From Treponema sp. (GTDB lineage: Bacteria > Spirochaetota > Spirochaetia > Treponematales > Treponemataceae), in assembly GCA_016281495.1 (NCBI GenBank), contig JAEEIU010000041.1:1-59986 (forward strand): DNA of 59,986 nucleotides. The letters run 5' to 3'. Of the stretch, positions 33,677-43,300 are shown piece by piece; within the stretch, counting starts at the first letter, position 1, and each line of letters starts with the position of its first letter. The position numbers were made by a program, and so were the translations under genes. The notes below the pieces were generated by a model. It saw only the letters and a program-made list of their open reading frames with translations. It did not search any database and was not told the DNA's origin.

Positions 33677-34877
33677 ATTTTCTTTGTCGCCTGTATTTTG
33701 TCTGCACAACGGAGCTGTGGTTCTAAGGCAGGATCAGGATTCAGTTACGATTGGACTTCTTGACTTGAGCAATATCGTCTTGCGATGCAGGCTTTCCCAT
33801 GCTGTGTCATCTCAGGTGAGGCATAACGGGAAGGGTGCTGCAACCTTGTTTGAACTTATGACTCAGGATGATTTTAACAGGCATATCTCGCTTATGTTTT
33901 CCAGGGAAAAAATCATTGGAATAAAGCCGCCGGAGGTTCAGGAGAAAAAGGATGTTTCGGAGAATGAAGCGGAGGCACTCCTTAATGCTCTTGTGGGTAC
34001 GGCTTTAAAGGGACAGGCAACAGACATTCACATAGAGAATAATCTGGTGCGGTTCAGGATAAGCGGAGAACTTGTAAAGGAAATTGAGTTGGATTCAGAC
34101 AGGAAAAAGGCTCTTGTCAGACGGATCAAATTGCTTTCCCACATGAATGTTGTGGAGACCAGGAGGGGGCAGGACGGACAGTTTGTATTCAAGACCAGTG
34201 ATTCGCGGGATGTTTACATTCGTGTTTCCTGTGTGCCTTCTGTTGGGGATGAAGAATCGGTTGTGCTTCGTTTGCTGGACACTCGGAGGATGCCGTTGCT
34301 TCTGGATAAACTCGGGTTTGATGATGAACAGCTGGAAATGCTTCGTGGCTTGTGCAGGTGCTGTGACGGTTTGGTTTTGCTTTGTGGTGCAACAGGAGCA
34401 GGAAAATCTACGACCGCCGGTGCAATGCTGCAGGAGATACGCAGGCAGTCAATTGACACAAAAAAGATTCTGAGTCTGGAGGATCCTCCGGAGTATGTGC
34501 TTGAGGGTGTTACACAAATACAGGTACATGAAGAAGGTGGAGTGAGCTTTCAGGAGATGCTCAGGCGGGCATTCAGACAGGATCCGGATGTGATTTTTAT
34601 TGGCGAGATCCGGGATTCTCAGACGGCCAGGGTTGCACTTCAGGCTGCCATGACAGGGCATCTGGTGATTGCGACTTTGCATACAGGAACATTGAGTCAG
34701 GCTGTGCTTAGGATGCAGGATCTGGGTGCGGAACCGGCATTGCTGGTTTCTGTCCTGAGGGCGGTGGTTGTGCAGAGGCTGGTGCAGAGAAAACTCTATG
34801 CTCAGGTCCGTGTTTTGACCCCTAAAAAAGAGGACGGTGTCCTTAGAATCAATCATCGTAAAAGGGAGGTTTCGTAA
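33660..34877 (+). CDS. gspE: Type II secretion-like ATPase (GspE family), short form
   Basis: 405 residues from ATG 33660, with GGAGG just upstream; a longer frame from 33405 would run out of phase through the secretin gene. Walker A GATGAGKST at about residue 243, an Asp box (LEDPPEYVLEGVTQIQVHEEGG), Walker B DPDVIFIGEIRD near 308, and the His box GHLVIATLHTGT. Length is well below the usual 500-570: the N-terminal platform-binding domain is short, and the C-terminal zinc module is gone (QRLVQRKLYAQVR where RLCPxC is expected). The start overlaps gspD by 17 bases and the stop touches gspF. Confidence 0.92.
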   Translation: MQPVNKFSLSPVFCLHNGAVVLRQDQDSVTIGLLDLSNIVLRCRLSHAVSSQVRHNGKGAATLFELMTQDDFNRHISLMFSREKIIGIKPPEVQEKKDVSENEAEALLNALVGTALKGQATDIHIENNLVRFRISGELVKEIELDSDRKKALVRRIKLLSHMNVVETRRGQDGQFVFKTSDSRDVYIRVSCVPSVGDEESVVLRLLDTRRMPLLLDKLGFDDEQLEMLRGLCRCCDGLVLLCGATGAGKSTTAGAMLQEIRRQSIDTKKILSLEDPPEYVLEGVTQIQVHEEGGVSFQEMLRRAFRQDPDVIFIGEIRDSQTARVALQAAMTGHLVIATLHTGTLSQAVLRMQDLGAEPALLVSVLRAVVVQRLVQRKLYAQVRVLTPKKEDGVLRINHRKREVS

Positions 34878-35819
34878 TTGAACGGCAGAAATGTGCTGAG
34901 GTTTACGCAGGTAATTCACACTGTCCTGCAGTCAGGGATGAATCTTGGACAGGCTATGGAAATGATTCAGAAAATGAATGGGGTGCCACAAAAGGTTGTA
35001 CGTGCATCTTGTCAGATAAAGACATCTCTTGAACAGGGAAGGCTTTTTTCTAATGCGCTTGCTGATTGTGATGCCATTCGTTTTGCTCCGGATTATGTGG
35101 CATTTGTTGCTGCTGCGGAAAAAGGCGGTTCTGTGCAGATGACTTTTGATTTTTTACTTAAGCGTGAGAATGAAAAGGAAAAACGTAAGAATTCAATGGT
35201 GTCAATTTGTGCTTATCCGCTGATTGTCATTATCGTGGCCTTTCTGGGAGGTTTGCTTCTTGCATTCAATTCAAGGAATATTGTTCCTGATGTTTCGGGG
35301 ACATTCAACTTTGAATCGTATGAGAGGCAGGTTTTCTGGGGATGTGTAAAGGCAAATGTGTTCCTGTTTTCCTCGGCACTTTTTCTGTTCATGTGGTTCA
35401 GGCATTTAATCCATAAGAATATTGTTCTTGATGTGTTCTGCATCATAAGTTTTTTGATCAAGGGGAAGATGAGTCTGGATGAGGCATTGAAGGTTTCTGT
35501 TTTGTCGGCGCAAAAAAATGACGGCCTTAAGCGCAGGATAATCCGGGGAAGGAACATGCTTTTGCATGGGAATCCTGTTCCTTCGGTGGTTGAATGCATC
35601 GATAAGAATTGTTCCCTGTTTGCAAGCTTTGCAGAGATTAACGGTGACCTGAAGAATGCCTTTGGCCAGATGACGTCATATCTTGAGGATAAAAAAACAA
35701 GACGCGAGAAAATGTGCATGGACATGGTTGAGCCACTTACCATGTGTGTTGTAGCAGCGTACATAATAATCCTTTTAAAGGACATTGTTATGCCTGTGAT
35801 TTTTTACTTTGGAGGATAG
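34878..35819 (+). CDS. gspF: Type II secretion-like inner-membrane platform protein (GspF family)
   Basis: 313 residues. It starts at TTG 34878, directly after the gspE stop, with GGGAGG upstream. Two related halves each have a helical cytoplasmic domain (LRFTQVIHTVLQSGMNLGQAMEMI; then SFLIKGKMSLDEALKVSVLS) and a membrane part (AYPLIVIIVAFLGGLLLAF; the final MCVVAAYIIILLKDIVMPVIF). AAAEKGGSV is the conserved 'xGExSG'-type turn. The protein is shorter than the usual 400 residues, mostly at the N-terminus. It links the ATPase to the pseudopilus. Confidence 0.88.
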   Translation: MNGRNVLRFTQVIHTVLQSGMNLGQAMEMIQKMNGVPQKVVRASCQIKTSLEQGRLFSNALADCDAIRFAPDYVAFVAAAEKGGSVQMTFDFLLKRENEKEKRKNSMVSICAYPLIVIIVAFLGGLLLAFNSRNIVPDVSGTFNFESYERQVFWGCVKANVFLFSSALFLFMWFRHLIHKNIVLDVFCIISFLIKGKMSLDEALKVSVLSAQKNDGLKRRIIRGRNMLLHGNPVPSVVECIDKNCSLFASFAEINGDLKNAFGQMTSYLEDKKTRREKMCMDMVEPLTMCVVAAYIIILLKDIVMPVIFYFGG

Positions 35820-35821
35820 GA

Positions 35822-36322
35822 ATGAAAAAAATGAGGAAAAATTCAAAAAGGAGATTTTATGAGTCAGCCGGGAAAAAGACAGGACAGGACGGATTTACTT
35901 TTGTGGAGACGCTTGCAGTTCTTGCTATTGGTGCAGTTCTTGCGGCAGGAGCATCAATCTCGATGTTCAAAGCTGTTGAGTCTGCAAAAGAATTTTCTGC
36001 AAAAGAAACGCTTGCGCAATATCAGGCGGCCCTGCATGCCTATTACATCGATTGTTCAGCTTACCCCAGTACGGAACAAGGTTTGTCTGCACTCTGGGAA
36101 AAGCCTGTTCTTGTCCCCGTTCCTGAATCATGGAAGGGGCCCTATGTTGACAAGGAAATTGCAGACGACCCCTGGGGAAACAGTTTTGTCTATGTGCAAA
36201 GAGAAAGCTCAGGATTCCCAAGTTCATGTCCGCAAAACATTCCATTTGCAATCATCAGTTATGGAGCAGATGGAAAGGAAGGCGGAGAAGGTGTGAACTC
36301 TGACATTGTTTCATGGAGGTAA
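35822..36322 (+). CDS. gspG: Major pseudopilin, GspG type
   Basis: 166 residues from ATG 35822, preceded by GGAGG. The class III leader is long (about 24 residues, basic) and ends at GQDG, cut before FTFVETLAVLAIGAVLAAG, with Glu at mature position 5 as needed for assembly. The C-terminal domain shows the GspG pattern YPSTEQGLSALWEKP...WKGPYVDKEIADDPWGNSFVYV and ends ISYGADGKEGGEGVNSDIVSW, matching the calcium-site loop of GspG. It needs a prepilin peptidase; none is in the window. The strongest evidence that this locus is a T2SS and not a type IV pilus. Confidence 0.93.
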   Translation: MKKMRKNSKRRFYESAGKKTGQDGFTFVETLAVLAIGAVLAAGASISMFKAVESAKEFSAKETLAQYQAALHAYYIDCSAYPSTEQGLSALWEKPVLVPVPESWKGPYVDKEIADDPWGNSFVYVQRESSGFPSSCPQNIPFAIISYGADGKEGGEGVNSDIVSWR

Positions 36323-36324
36323 GG

Positions 36325-36513
36325 ATGAAGAGGTCTGAAGGTTCTGTTTTGTTCACGACGCTGGCATTTATATTTGCCGCATCAATTGTCATCTCAGGAA
36401 TATTCGGGCTGTTGAATGTCCGGTATAAGTGTGCCCGGAAAAAGGCGGATGCACTGTATGAAAATGAATTTGTCTATGGAACAAGAGCGAGGCAAACGAA
36501 TGAAACTCTTTGA
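36325..36513 (+). CDS. Very short pseudopilin-like protein
   Basis: 62 residues from ATG 36325, with GGAGG upstream. After a short basic start (MKRSEG) comes SVLFTTLAFIFAASIVISG, a hydrophobic helix like that of GspK/PilX-type minor pilins, then about 30 polar residues. No Glu at position 5, which is normal for GspK-type proteins, but the large globular domain of GspK is missing. It overlaps the next gene by 14 bases. A truncated minor pseudopilin is the best reading; a small unrelated membrane protein is possible. Confidence 0.6.
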   Translation: MKRSEGSVLFTTLAFIFAASIVISGIFGLLNVRYKCARKKADALYENEFVYGTRARQTNETL

Positions 36514-36841
36514 GCTTATATGTGCCGTGTCGTTGTCGGTTGTTTTTACTGCCGGTGCAATGTCGTCCATAAAACCTGCCATGGAACTTTATGCAAGGAC
36601 GGTTGAGCTTGAAAGAAAAGTTGACCGTGACAGCTTTATGACGAGGGGCTTTGTGAATGTGTGCGAGGAAAATGACAGGGAACATTGGGTTGATGCAGCC
36701 GCGGAATGGAAGGACATGTGTCTTTCACTGTGGCCGCTTGATTTCCTTGAGTATGAGTACAACGATGAATTCTATTCGCAGACCTGGAAGAAGGACGGCT
36801 TTACCATGAGGGTTGAATGGCCTTTGGAGGGTGAAAGATGA
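36500..36841 (+). CDS. Minor pseudopilin-like protein
   Basis: 113 residues from ATG 36500 (a longer frame from 36416 has no reason to be used). It begins MKLFELICAVSLSVVFTAG, which resembles the mature helix of minor pseudopilins with FELI in place of FTLIE, but without the leader and Gly that prepilin peptidase cuts. A soluble domain of about 85 residues rich in Trp and acidic residues follows. Position between gspG and the bitopic protein, and overlapping both neighbours, suggests a GspI/GspJ-like role. If so, it must enter the membrane uncleaved. Confidence 0.6.
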   Translation: MKLFELICAVSLSVVFTAGAMSSIKPAMELYARTVELERKVDRDSFMTRGFVNVCEENDREHWVDAAAEWKDMCLSLWPLDFLEYEYNDEFYSQTWKKDGFTMRVEWPLEGER

Positions 36842-38025
36842 AAAACAGTGTAGTAAACAAAAATGATTACGAGCTTTACCTTATGAATGTTCCGCTGACT
36901 TTGTTCGGGAAAAAGAGAAGACAGTTCATTAAACGGGAACTGGAGAAGGTACATCCATGTTTTAGCGAGCAGTTTTCGTTTGATTCTAAACGTTGCATAA
37001 GGAAAGGTAAAATTCAAACATTGATTGCCGTGATGGACAAGGTTAAGGTGCTTGAATACAAGAGGAATAAAGCTGCCGGACTCCATCTGGAAGGGGTAAA
37101 AACAGCTGCTTTGTTTGAAGGAAAGGGAAAGTTCCTTGGCATGACTTTGCTTTTTGCCTTTGTGCTTTCCTCTGTTTTTGTAATTGCAGGTTCATTCAGG
37201 AAGAAAAACATTCAACTTGAAGCTACTGTGATCGCAGGGGAAACATATGGTTATGTTAATGAAGCGCAGGAAGCTGTTGAAAAAAACAAAAGTATTCAGG
37301 AAGTTCTAGGTGAAATATTTAAAAGAATAAAGGACAGTGCCGGTGATATTAGGTATATGTCAGTTTCAATTGACGGTGCCGGAGAAAAATCAGTTTTGTT
37401 CACGAATCTTTCGCTGGAAAAAATGTATCCTGAAAAACTTCTGTTTGAATCGGATGAAGGTATTGCTGAGGATATGAGCATCTCTCAAGTAAGTTATGAC
37501 GGCAAGGAACCACGCTTTGACTTTTCAATGGAAGCCCAACTGGACAAAGTGTCATTGTTAAAGCCGGAAACGAATCATGTGTCTGAATTGCGTAATGAAT
37601 TAAATAAGCATTGCACAATCAGGGAAGAGAATTTTCTGGATGCGGGATTTCATTGTGAGCTTATGGAAAATTGCTTTGTGGATTTGTTCAATCAAATTGA
37701 TTCAATGAATGTTGTTGCCATAAAGGAAATATCAATCTCAAGGATAAAGGATGGTTTTGATCTATCTGTGTCCTTTGTGGAATGTCATGAAGAAACGGAC
37801 AGGGGGATATGCCGGTCTTTGCTGGATTATTCGAGCCTGTTCGTAAAAGAGAAAAAATCTCCGCCGGTTATTCCTGCAAAAACAGTGGCGGTGAAAAAGT
37901 TGGTTGTTCCAGAAGCCAGTCAGGGTAAGAACTGGGAGCAAGTTGGTAAAGTCGTTCAAAAGAATGGGAAAACCATTGTGTATTATCGTGATGAAAAAAA
38001 TCAAATTAAAGGAGTTGAAGAATGA
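36838..38025 (+). CDS. Bitopic inner-membrane protein of the secretion locus, possible GspL/GspM analogue
   Basis: 395 residues. About 95 cytoplasmic residues come first (YLMNVPLTLFGKKRRQFIKREL), then one helix (about 100-118, MTLLFAFVLSSVFVIAG), then a periplasmic domain of about 275 residues with two similar alpha/beta parts (RYMSVSIDGAGEKSVLFTNLSL; VVAIKEISISRIKDGFDLSVSF) like the ferredoxin-like domains of GspL/M and PilN/O. No recognisable ATPase-like cytoplasmic domain as in full GspL. It overlaps both neighbours by four bases. The name is inferred from topology and position. Confidence 0.7.
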   Translation: MKNSVVNKNDYELYLMNVPLTLFGKKRRQFIKRELEKVHPCFSEQFSFDSKRCIRKGKIQTLIAVMDKVKVLEYKRNKAAGLHLEGVKTAALFEGKGKFLGMTLLFAFVLSSVFVIAGSFRKKNIQLEATVIAGETYGYVNEAQEAVEKNKSIQEVLGEIFKRIKDSAGDIRYMSVSIDGAGEKSVLFTNLSLEKMYPEKLLFESDEGIAEDMSISQVSYDGKEPRFDFSMEAQLDKVSLLKPETNHVSELRNELNKHCTIREENFLDAGFHCELMENCFVDLFNQIDSMNVVAIKEISISRIKDGFDLSVSFVECHEETDRGICRSLLDYSSLFVKEKKSPPVIPAKTVAVKKLVVPEASQGKNWEQVGKVVQKNGKTIVYYRDEKNQIKGVEE

Positions 38026-38591
38026 AAAAATGTTTGTTTATGCTTTTCCTTGTTATGGGATTAGTCGGATGTGCCTCGATGGATAAGGGCAGGCAGGTAA
38101 AGTTGCATGGTCTTATTATGGATTCAGATGGAAATGGTGTTGCGTCATATAAGGTGATGAAAAAGGACAAGGTCGTAGGCTACAGTAATGACAGCGGATA
38201 TTTCGATCTGGATGCGGTTTATGGAGAAGGTGTTGATTTTATCCTGGAGAAAAATAACTGGGAAACGGTCAGGTTCTCGGAGGAAAATTCGGATTTTAAC
38301 AAGCTTTATGTCTTTAAGGTTAGGGATGTTGATTCAATCTGCAGAGAAATTGAAGGAAAACTTGATTCAAGAGATTTTGAGGGAATTGAGTGCATCTTGG
38401 ATTCAGTGGATGATGAGTTTAACAATAATCCAAGGATCAAATACCTTAAGGCCGTGACATTCTATAAACAAGGGAAGACAGAGGATGCTCTTGTGCTTTT
38501 GAGTGATGAATGTTTTTTGGATTTTAATGAAGAATACGTAAAGGATTTTGTTGAACTTATTGAAAAGGTTCAGGGAGGAAACAATGGCTAA
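38022..38591 (+). CDS. Lipoprotein with a carboxypeptidase-regulatory-like N-domain and helical C-domain
   Basis: 189 residues. Lipobox LVGC at about residues 14-17. Residues 25-85 read like a short Ig-like CarboxypepD_reg/PEGA-type domain (LHGLIMDSDGNGVASYKVMK...YSNDSGYFDLDAVYG). Residues 100-185 are helical and TPR-like (RIKYLKAVTFYKQGKTEDALVLL). The gene overlaps its neighbours by four and eight bases. TPR-containing lipoproteins often serve as pilotins or assembly factors for secretins, which would fit, but no direct evidence is visible. Confidence 0.75.
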   Translation: MKKCLFMLFLVMGLVGCASMDKGRQVKLHGLIMDSDGNGVASYKVMKKDKVVGYSNDSGYFDLDAVYGEGVDFILEKNNWETVRFSEENSDFNKLYVFKVRDVDSICREIEGKLDSRDFEGIECILDSVDDEFNNNPRIKYLKAVTFYKQGKTEDALVLLSDECFLDFNEEYVKDFVELIEKVQGGNNG

Positions 38592-39021
38592 AAGATTTTG
38601 CATTGTGGCATTATTGTTTGCCTTAATCTTTTCTTCCTGTTCAAATCTGGCCGGAATTGAGTCGCCGTATTATATTGCGGATAAAAAAGTCCTGATGGAA
38701 GAAGATGAGGATATCTGCTGTTATGCGGAAGCCGTGTTTGAGGTATTCAACAATACGGAAAAAGAGATCGAGTCTGTTGAACTGAGCTTTTTCTTTTTTG
38801 ACGATCAAAATCAACCGGGCGCATATAACAACAAGATTACGACAAGCCTCTTGTGCCCGGTTATGGCAAAACATTCAAAGATAATCAAGGTGTCCCTGGA
38901 TCCTTATATCGGTCCAGAGATAAAGGAAAGTTACAGTGTGGGGTTTGCATATCTTTCAAAAATAGTATATGCGGACGGTTCTGTATGGCACGATCAATGG
39001 GGGGTATATGGAATTGTTTAG
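38584..39021 (+). CDS. Small lipoprotein of unknown function
   Basis: 145 residues from ATG 38584, preceded by GGAGG. Lipobox FSSC at about residues 16-19. The mature part, about 125 residues, reads as a beta-sandwich (AVFEVFNNTEKEIESVELSFFFFDDQ; HSKIIKVSLDPYIGPEIKESYSVGFAYLSKIVYADGSVW) like FxLYD/DUF5780-type domains of exported proteins. It overlaps both neighbours. No function known. Position suggests a periplasmic or surface accessory of the secretion-RHS operon. Confidence 0.72.
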   Translation: MAKRFCIVALLFALIFSSCSNLAGIESPYYIADKKVLMEEDEDICCYAEAVFEVFNNTEKEIESVELSFFFFDDQNQPGAYNNKITTSLLCPVMAKHSKIIKVSLDPYIGPEIKESYSVGFAYLSKIVYADGSVWHDQWGVYGIV

Positions 39022-40297
39022 GAATAAAATCATTGCGGCCCTTGTGTTTCTGACTGTGCTGATTGCTTCATGTAAAATGGGGGAGGCGGTTGTCGTTGTC
39101 GGTGTGGCATTTGAACCCATTCAAGAATACAACTATGAGCATGAAAAAGGTGAATGGACTGTAATGGTCTATATGCCTGCTGATAATGAAATGGAAAAAG
39201 AGGCTGTTGCTGATATCAATGAGATGGAGGCTGCTGACATTGATTTTGAGGCAAATCATGTAATCGTTCTTGTGGACGGAAATAATCAAAAGGAAAACTA
39301 TGGCGGTGAATGGAACGGTACCAGGCTCTATGAGATAAACCATGATAAAAATGGTGTTGACGACAAGATTGTGTCCCTTCGCCTTGGTTGCAGGGAATTG
39401 AATTTGTCCGCTAAAAAAGAATGCGAGCTTGACATGTCTGATCCTGATGTGTTGAAAAAATTCGTTTCATCTACTGCAAAGTATTATCCGGCGGATCATT
39501 ATGCTTTTGTGATGTGGGGAGAATGCAGCGGTTATAGCGGTAAAACACAAAATGCACGTGCGGTTGCCTTTGACGACACAAGTGTCTCGTATATGGACAA
39601 CAGGGATTTTGCAGTTTCGTTATATGGTGGCCTTGGTAAAAAGTTTGATTTGCTTGCGATGGATTCTTGTTTTGGAAGTGAGCTTGAACTGCTTACGGAA
39701 TTCAAGAGTTGTGCTGAATATTTTACGGGCATGGAAGGTATTCAAAAACTTGAAGGATGGAATTATCGTTCTTTGCTGAATGTGTTTACTGGAGAATTTG
39801 GTGACGGGAAAACTCTTGGGGAAGCTTTGGTTTCAAGTCAAGGTGAAAAGAACATTTCTCTTGTGGATTTGTCCGATATGGATGCCTTGCTCAATGCTTT
39901 TGATCTTTTTGCACAAAAATTCTCTTCTTCAATAAAGAGTAATGATGCTGCGGTAAAAATCAGGAATGAGATATTAGGCTCTGAGTTTTGTTTCAGGACC
40001 TATGAGTCTTCCTTGAACCCTGTGTATGTTGATGTTAAGTCTCTGGCAGAAAAATATGGTGGAGATGACTTGGCCTCTTGTGTTGAAAAAACATGCATGT
40101 GCAAGGATCCTGATTATGGTGGCATTGGGGTGTTCTTCTGCAATATGGATGAAAATCAAAATCTTGTAGAGTCAATTCCTGATGATTATGTGCGGAATAA
40201 GGATAACTGTACGTTCGTGGAAAAATCCGCACATTATGTTTTTACTCAGGATAAAAGCGGGACATTGCTGGATAAATTATTCGGCAATTATTTTTAA
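39008..40297 (+). CDS. Clostripain-like (C11/caspase-fold) lipoprotein lacking the catalytic His
   Basis: 429 residues from ATG 39008. Lipobox IASC near residue 17. The C11 fold is plain: WTVMVYMPADNEMEKEAVADINEM, then IVLVDGNNQ, YYPADHYAFVMWGECSGYSG, AVAFDDTS and FDLLAMDSCFGSELELLTEF. In active clostripain-like enzymes the first catalytic motif reads W-D/N-H-G; here it is WGEC, so Glu172 replaces His. The catalytic Cys (Cys221 in MDSCFGSE) is kept. The protein may be inactive, a binding module, or use an altered mechanism. It overlaps the upstream gene and ends 17 bases before the RHS gene. Confidence 0.88.
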   Translation: MELFRNKIIAALVFLTVLIASCKMGEAVVVVGVAFEPIQEYNYEHEKGEWTVMVYMPADNEMEKEAVADINEMEAADIDFEANHVIVLVDGNNQKENYGGEWNGTRLYEINHDKNGVDDKIVSLRLGCRELNLSAKKECELDMSDPDVLKKFVSSTAKYYPADHYAFVMWGECSGYSGKTQNARAVAFDDTSVSYMDNRDFAVSLYGGLGKKFDLLAMDSCFGSELELLTEFKSCAEYFTGMEGIQKLEGWNYRSLLNVFTGEFGDGKTLGEALVSSQGEKNISLVDLSDMDALLNAFDLFAQKFSSSIKSNDAAVKIRNEILGSEFCFRTYESSLNPVYVDVKSLAEKYGGDDLASCVEKTCMCKDPDYGGIGVFFCNMDENQNLVESIPDDYVRNKDNCTFVEKSAHYVFTQDKSGTLLDKLFGNYF

Positions 40298-40314
40298 TTC
40301 AAAATGGAGGAAAT

Positions 40315-43300
40315 ATGAAAATGATTAAAAAATTACGCAAGCTTTTTGCAAATCTTTTGTTGATTAGTTTTGTTGGTTCAAATTTAGCTTTTGCATATGT
40401 CTCTGGCAGCGCTTATGATGATTTTGCATCAGGTAGGCCACCGAGTCAACATTATTTCCCGGAACAACAGTCTGGTGGTGGGGGTGGTACTGATTCTGGA
40501 GGAGGATCTGGAGGTGGAGGCTCCGGAGGTGGAGGAAGCACATCGTATGGAGGCGGAACACAAGGCTCTGGCGGAAGTGCTGGAGGTGGAACTGGCGGAG
40601 ATTCAGGAAGTGCCGGAGAAGAAGGTTCAGGTTCCGGAGAGGAAAATCCCGGTAGCGGTGGCAGTTCTGGTTCCGGTGGAGGAAGTGAGGAAAGTGATTC
40701 AGAAAGGAGATACAGGGAAGCATTGGAGGCAATGAGACGGGCTGAATCAGTTCTGAATACCTTTGACAATCTTTATAATGCGGAAAAGGCAAAATACTAT
40801 ACGGCCCATAAGGAAGAAATACAAAAGGCAAGGGATTTAAAGGCGGCTGCAGAGGCTGTCCTTAAGGCAAAGGCTGTTGTTGATTCACTTCCAAAATCAA
40901 CGGTTGGAGATCCTGTTTTCATTACGAACGGTACGTTCAAGATTAATGACGTTGATGAAAGCTTTGTCTATGGAATAAGTGAATATAATCTTACAAGGAA
41001 ACTTACAAGCACAGAATTTCCGGATGGCAGCTTTGGCAAAAACTGGTTTACAAGTTTGGATTCAAGAATTATCTGGGGTAAGACTAAGGCAGGACTTTCA
41101 GAAAAGAAAAATCTTGCAAGCAGACTTGATCGTGAATTAAACTCACTTTGTTCTACAATCAGGGCGGGAGACATTAATCCGGATTCATGTTCTGCCATAC
41201 TTTCGTTAAAAAGGCTATTGAGCTGTCTGTATGGAGAGATAGATGTAATTGAAAGAAATGCAAGTACTGCTCAAGAGAAAAACAGGTACACGGAATATGG
41301 AATGAGTAAGCTTGCATCAGAAATGCCTGCTGACTGCTTTGTCCAGGTTGATGAGGATGGTTCGTTAAATGTGTTTCAGAGCTATGGTTCAAGCGGAAGA
41401 TATTATCTTTATACTGGTTACGATAAATGGGCAAATGAAAAAGAAGACGGAATGGAAATATGCTATGTCGATGGAACTGTAAAAAAATATGATGAGTTCG
41501 GGCAGATATCTGAAATCAAAAACCGCTACAACAGCAGCATTCAGTTTGAATATAATGAAATAAAAAATGAAAAGAGGACTGTTAATTCAATCAGCCATAA
41601 TGGAAAGCATATCCTGGATTTTGAAAGGGATGATTCGGACTGCATCGTAAGCGTATTCAATTCAAGAAACAACAGCAAAAGGACCTATTCCTACGATGAA
41701 GATAAATGTCTTGTAGAAATGTGCATTGACAATAAACGCTATGGGTTTGAATATGATGATTCAGATGACATTTCAAGGATAATCAAGCCTGACGGAAGTG
41801 CCATATCCATCAGTTATTATCTTGAGGGAAATGGCGGTAAAAAACGTGCAAGCCTTGTTAAGGATGAAACAGGTGCTTCGGAAAATTTCGTCGGTGATTA
41901 TTCTGCCGGAAAAATGACATATACGGATGCGGATGGAAATCAATACCACTATAATTTCAGTGAGGGCAACATCACCATGGAGGAAATGGAGGATGGGACA
42001 AAAGTCACAAGAACATATTCAAGTGAAGACAGGGTTATCTCCAAGAATGATGAATATGGATCCGTAAATTATGCATATGATGGATATGGCAACATGATCA
42101 AGGTCCAATATTCTGACGGAAGCAGTGAGCAATGGTCATACAAACAGCCGAACAACCTTCTTTATCAATACAAGGATCGCGACGGTGTAATCACCAAATT
42201 TGAATATGATGAATCCGGTTCTCCTGTTAAAATCTACAGGGATGATGTGTGTGTTCAGGAATACGAGTGTAATGATGTGGGGCAAGTGGTTTATGCCAAG
42301 GGACTTTATTCAGACAACAGATATTCATATGACAGCGAGACATACCGCCTGACTTCTGACAAATATGGAGATTACGCATACGATTCTTCCGGAAAGCTTG
42401 TTTCATATACCACAAAAGACGGCAGGGCATGGAATTACTCTTATGATTCTGACGGAAATACTGTAACTGTCATTTCTCCCGAGAACTTGAAATCGGTTTA
42501 TGTTTATAATAACAGGGAAGATTTGGTTTCGCTTGTGGAGACGGATTTGAATGACGGATGTTCAAGAGCTTACCGTTATGAATACGATAAAAGACATCTT
42601 TTGACAAGGCTGTACTCAGGATATGGTAAAAACGAAAATGAGGCAAGGAATAATGAAAGCCTTTGTGTAAGTTATGAATATACCCCCGGAAGTAAAATTG
42701 AATCTGTTGTTTACTGGAACACAGGGGATGCCGCAAAATTTGATGGAAACGGAATCAAATATTTTTACGGATACAAAAACGGATTGTTGAGTTATATTGA
42801 AAACTATTATGTGGATGAAGAAGGAAATCCCGTTGGCAGGATATACAGGAGCGATTATTCATGGAAATATGTTGATGGAAAAAAGAAATTGACCTATAAA
42901 GATGAAAATGGAAAAACAAGCTATGTGCTTTATGACCGTGATGGTAATGCACTTGAATATGGTGGAGAAAACGGGTGGAAGTTAAAGTATGAGTATTCTG
43001 CTGGAGGATTCCTGGTTCAGCAAAAGAATGTTGCAGGTGGAACTTTGAAGTATGAATATGATGGAGTATCTGGAAATGTTCAGTCCGTTCAACTTGGAAA
43101 TTCAATTCTTGAGCAATATGAATATGATGAATATGGCCGGGTAATTCATTCAACAACACAAAATGGATTCGTTCAGGATTACAGTTATGAAGAAAATGAT
43201 GGTTCGGTAAATGTTTGTATTGATTCAAACAGGGGTAAGACAAAGATGTACTCTGACATGTTCGGACGCATTCAATTTGCCTCGATAAATGATGAATATG

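Noticed and set aside
31658..38025. Type IV pilus locus
   Set aside because: The major pseudopilin has the GspG end (ADDPWGN and YGADGKEGGEG), and there is no PilT, PilC-length platform protein or PilM.
40364..40831. Long frames opposite and beside the Gly-rich start of the RHS gene
   Set aside because: The repetitive GGN/GGA codons open the other frames (giving Pro-rich or Leu/His-rich products). Only the plus frame continues into YD repeats.
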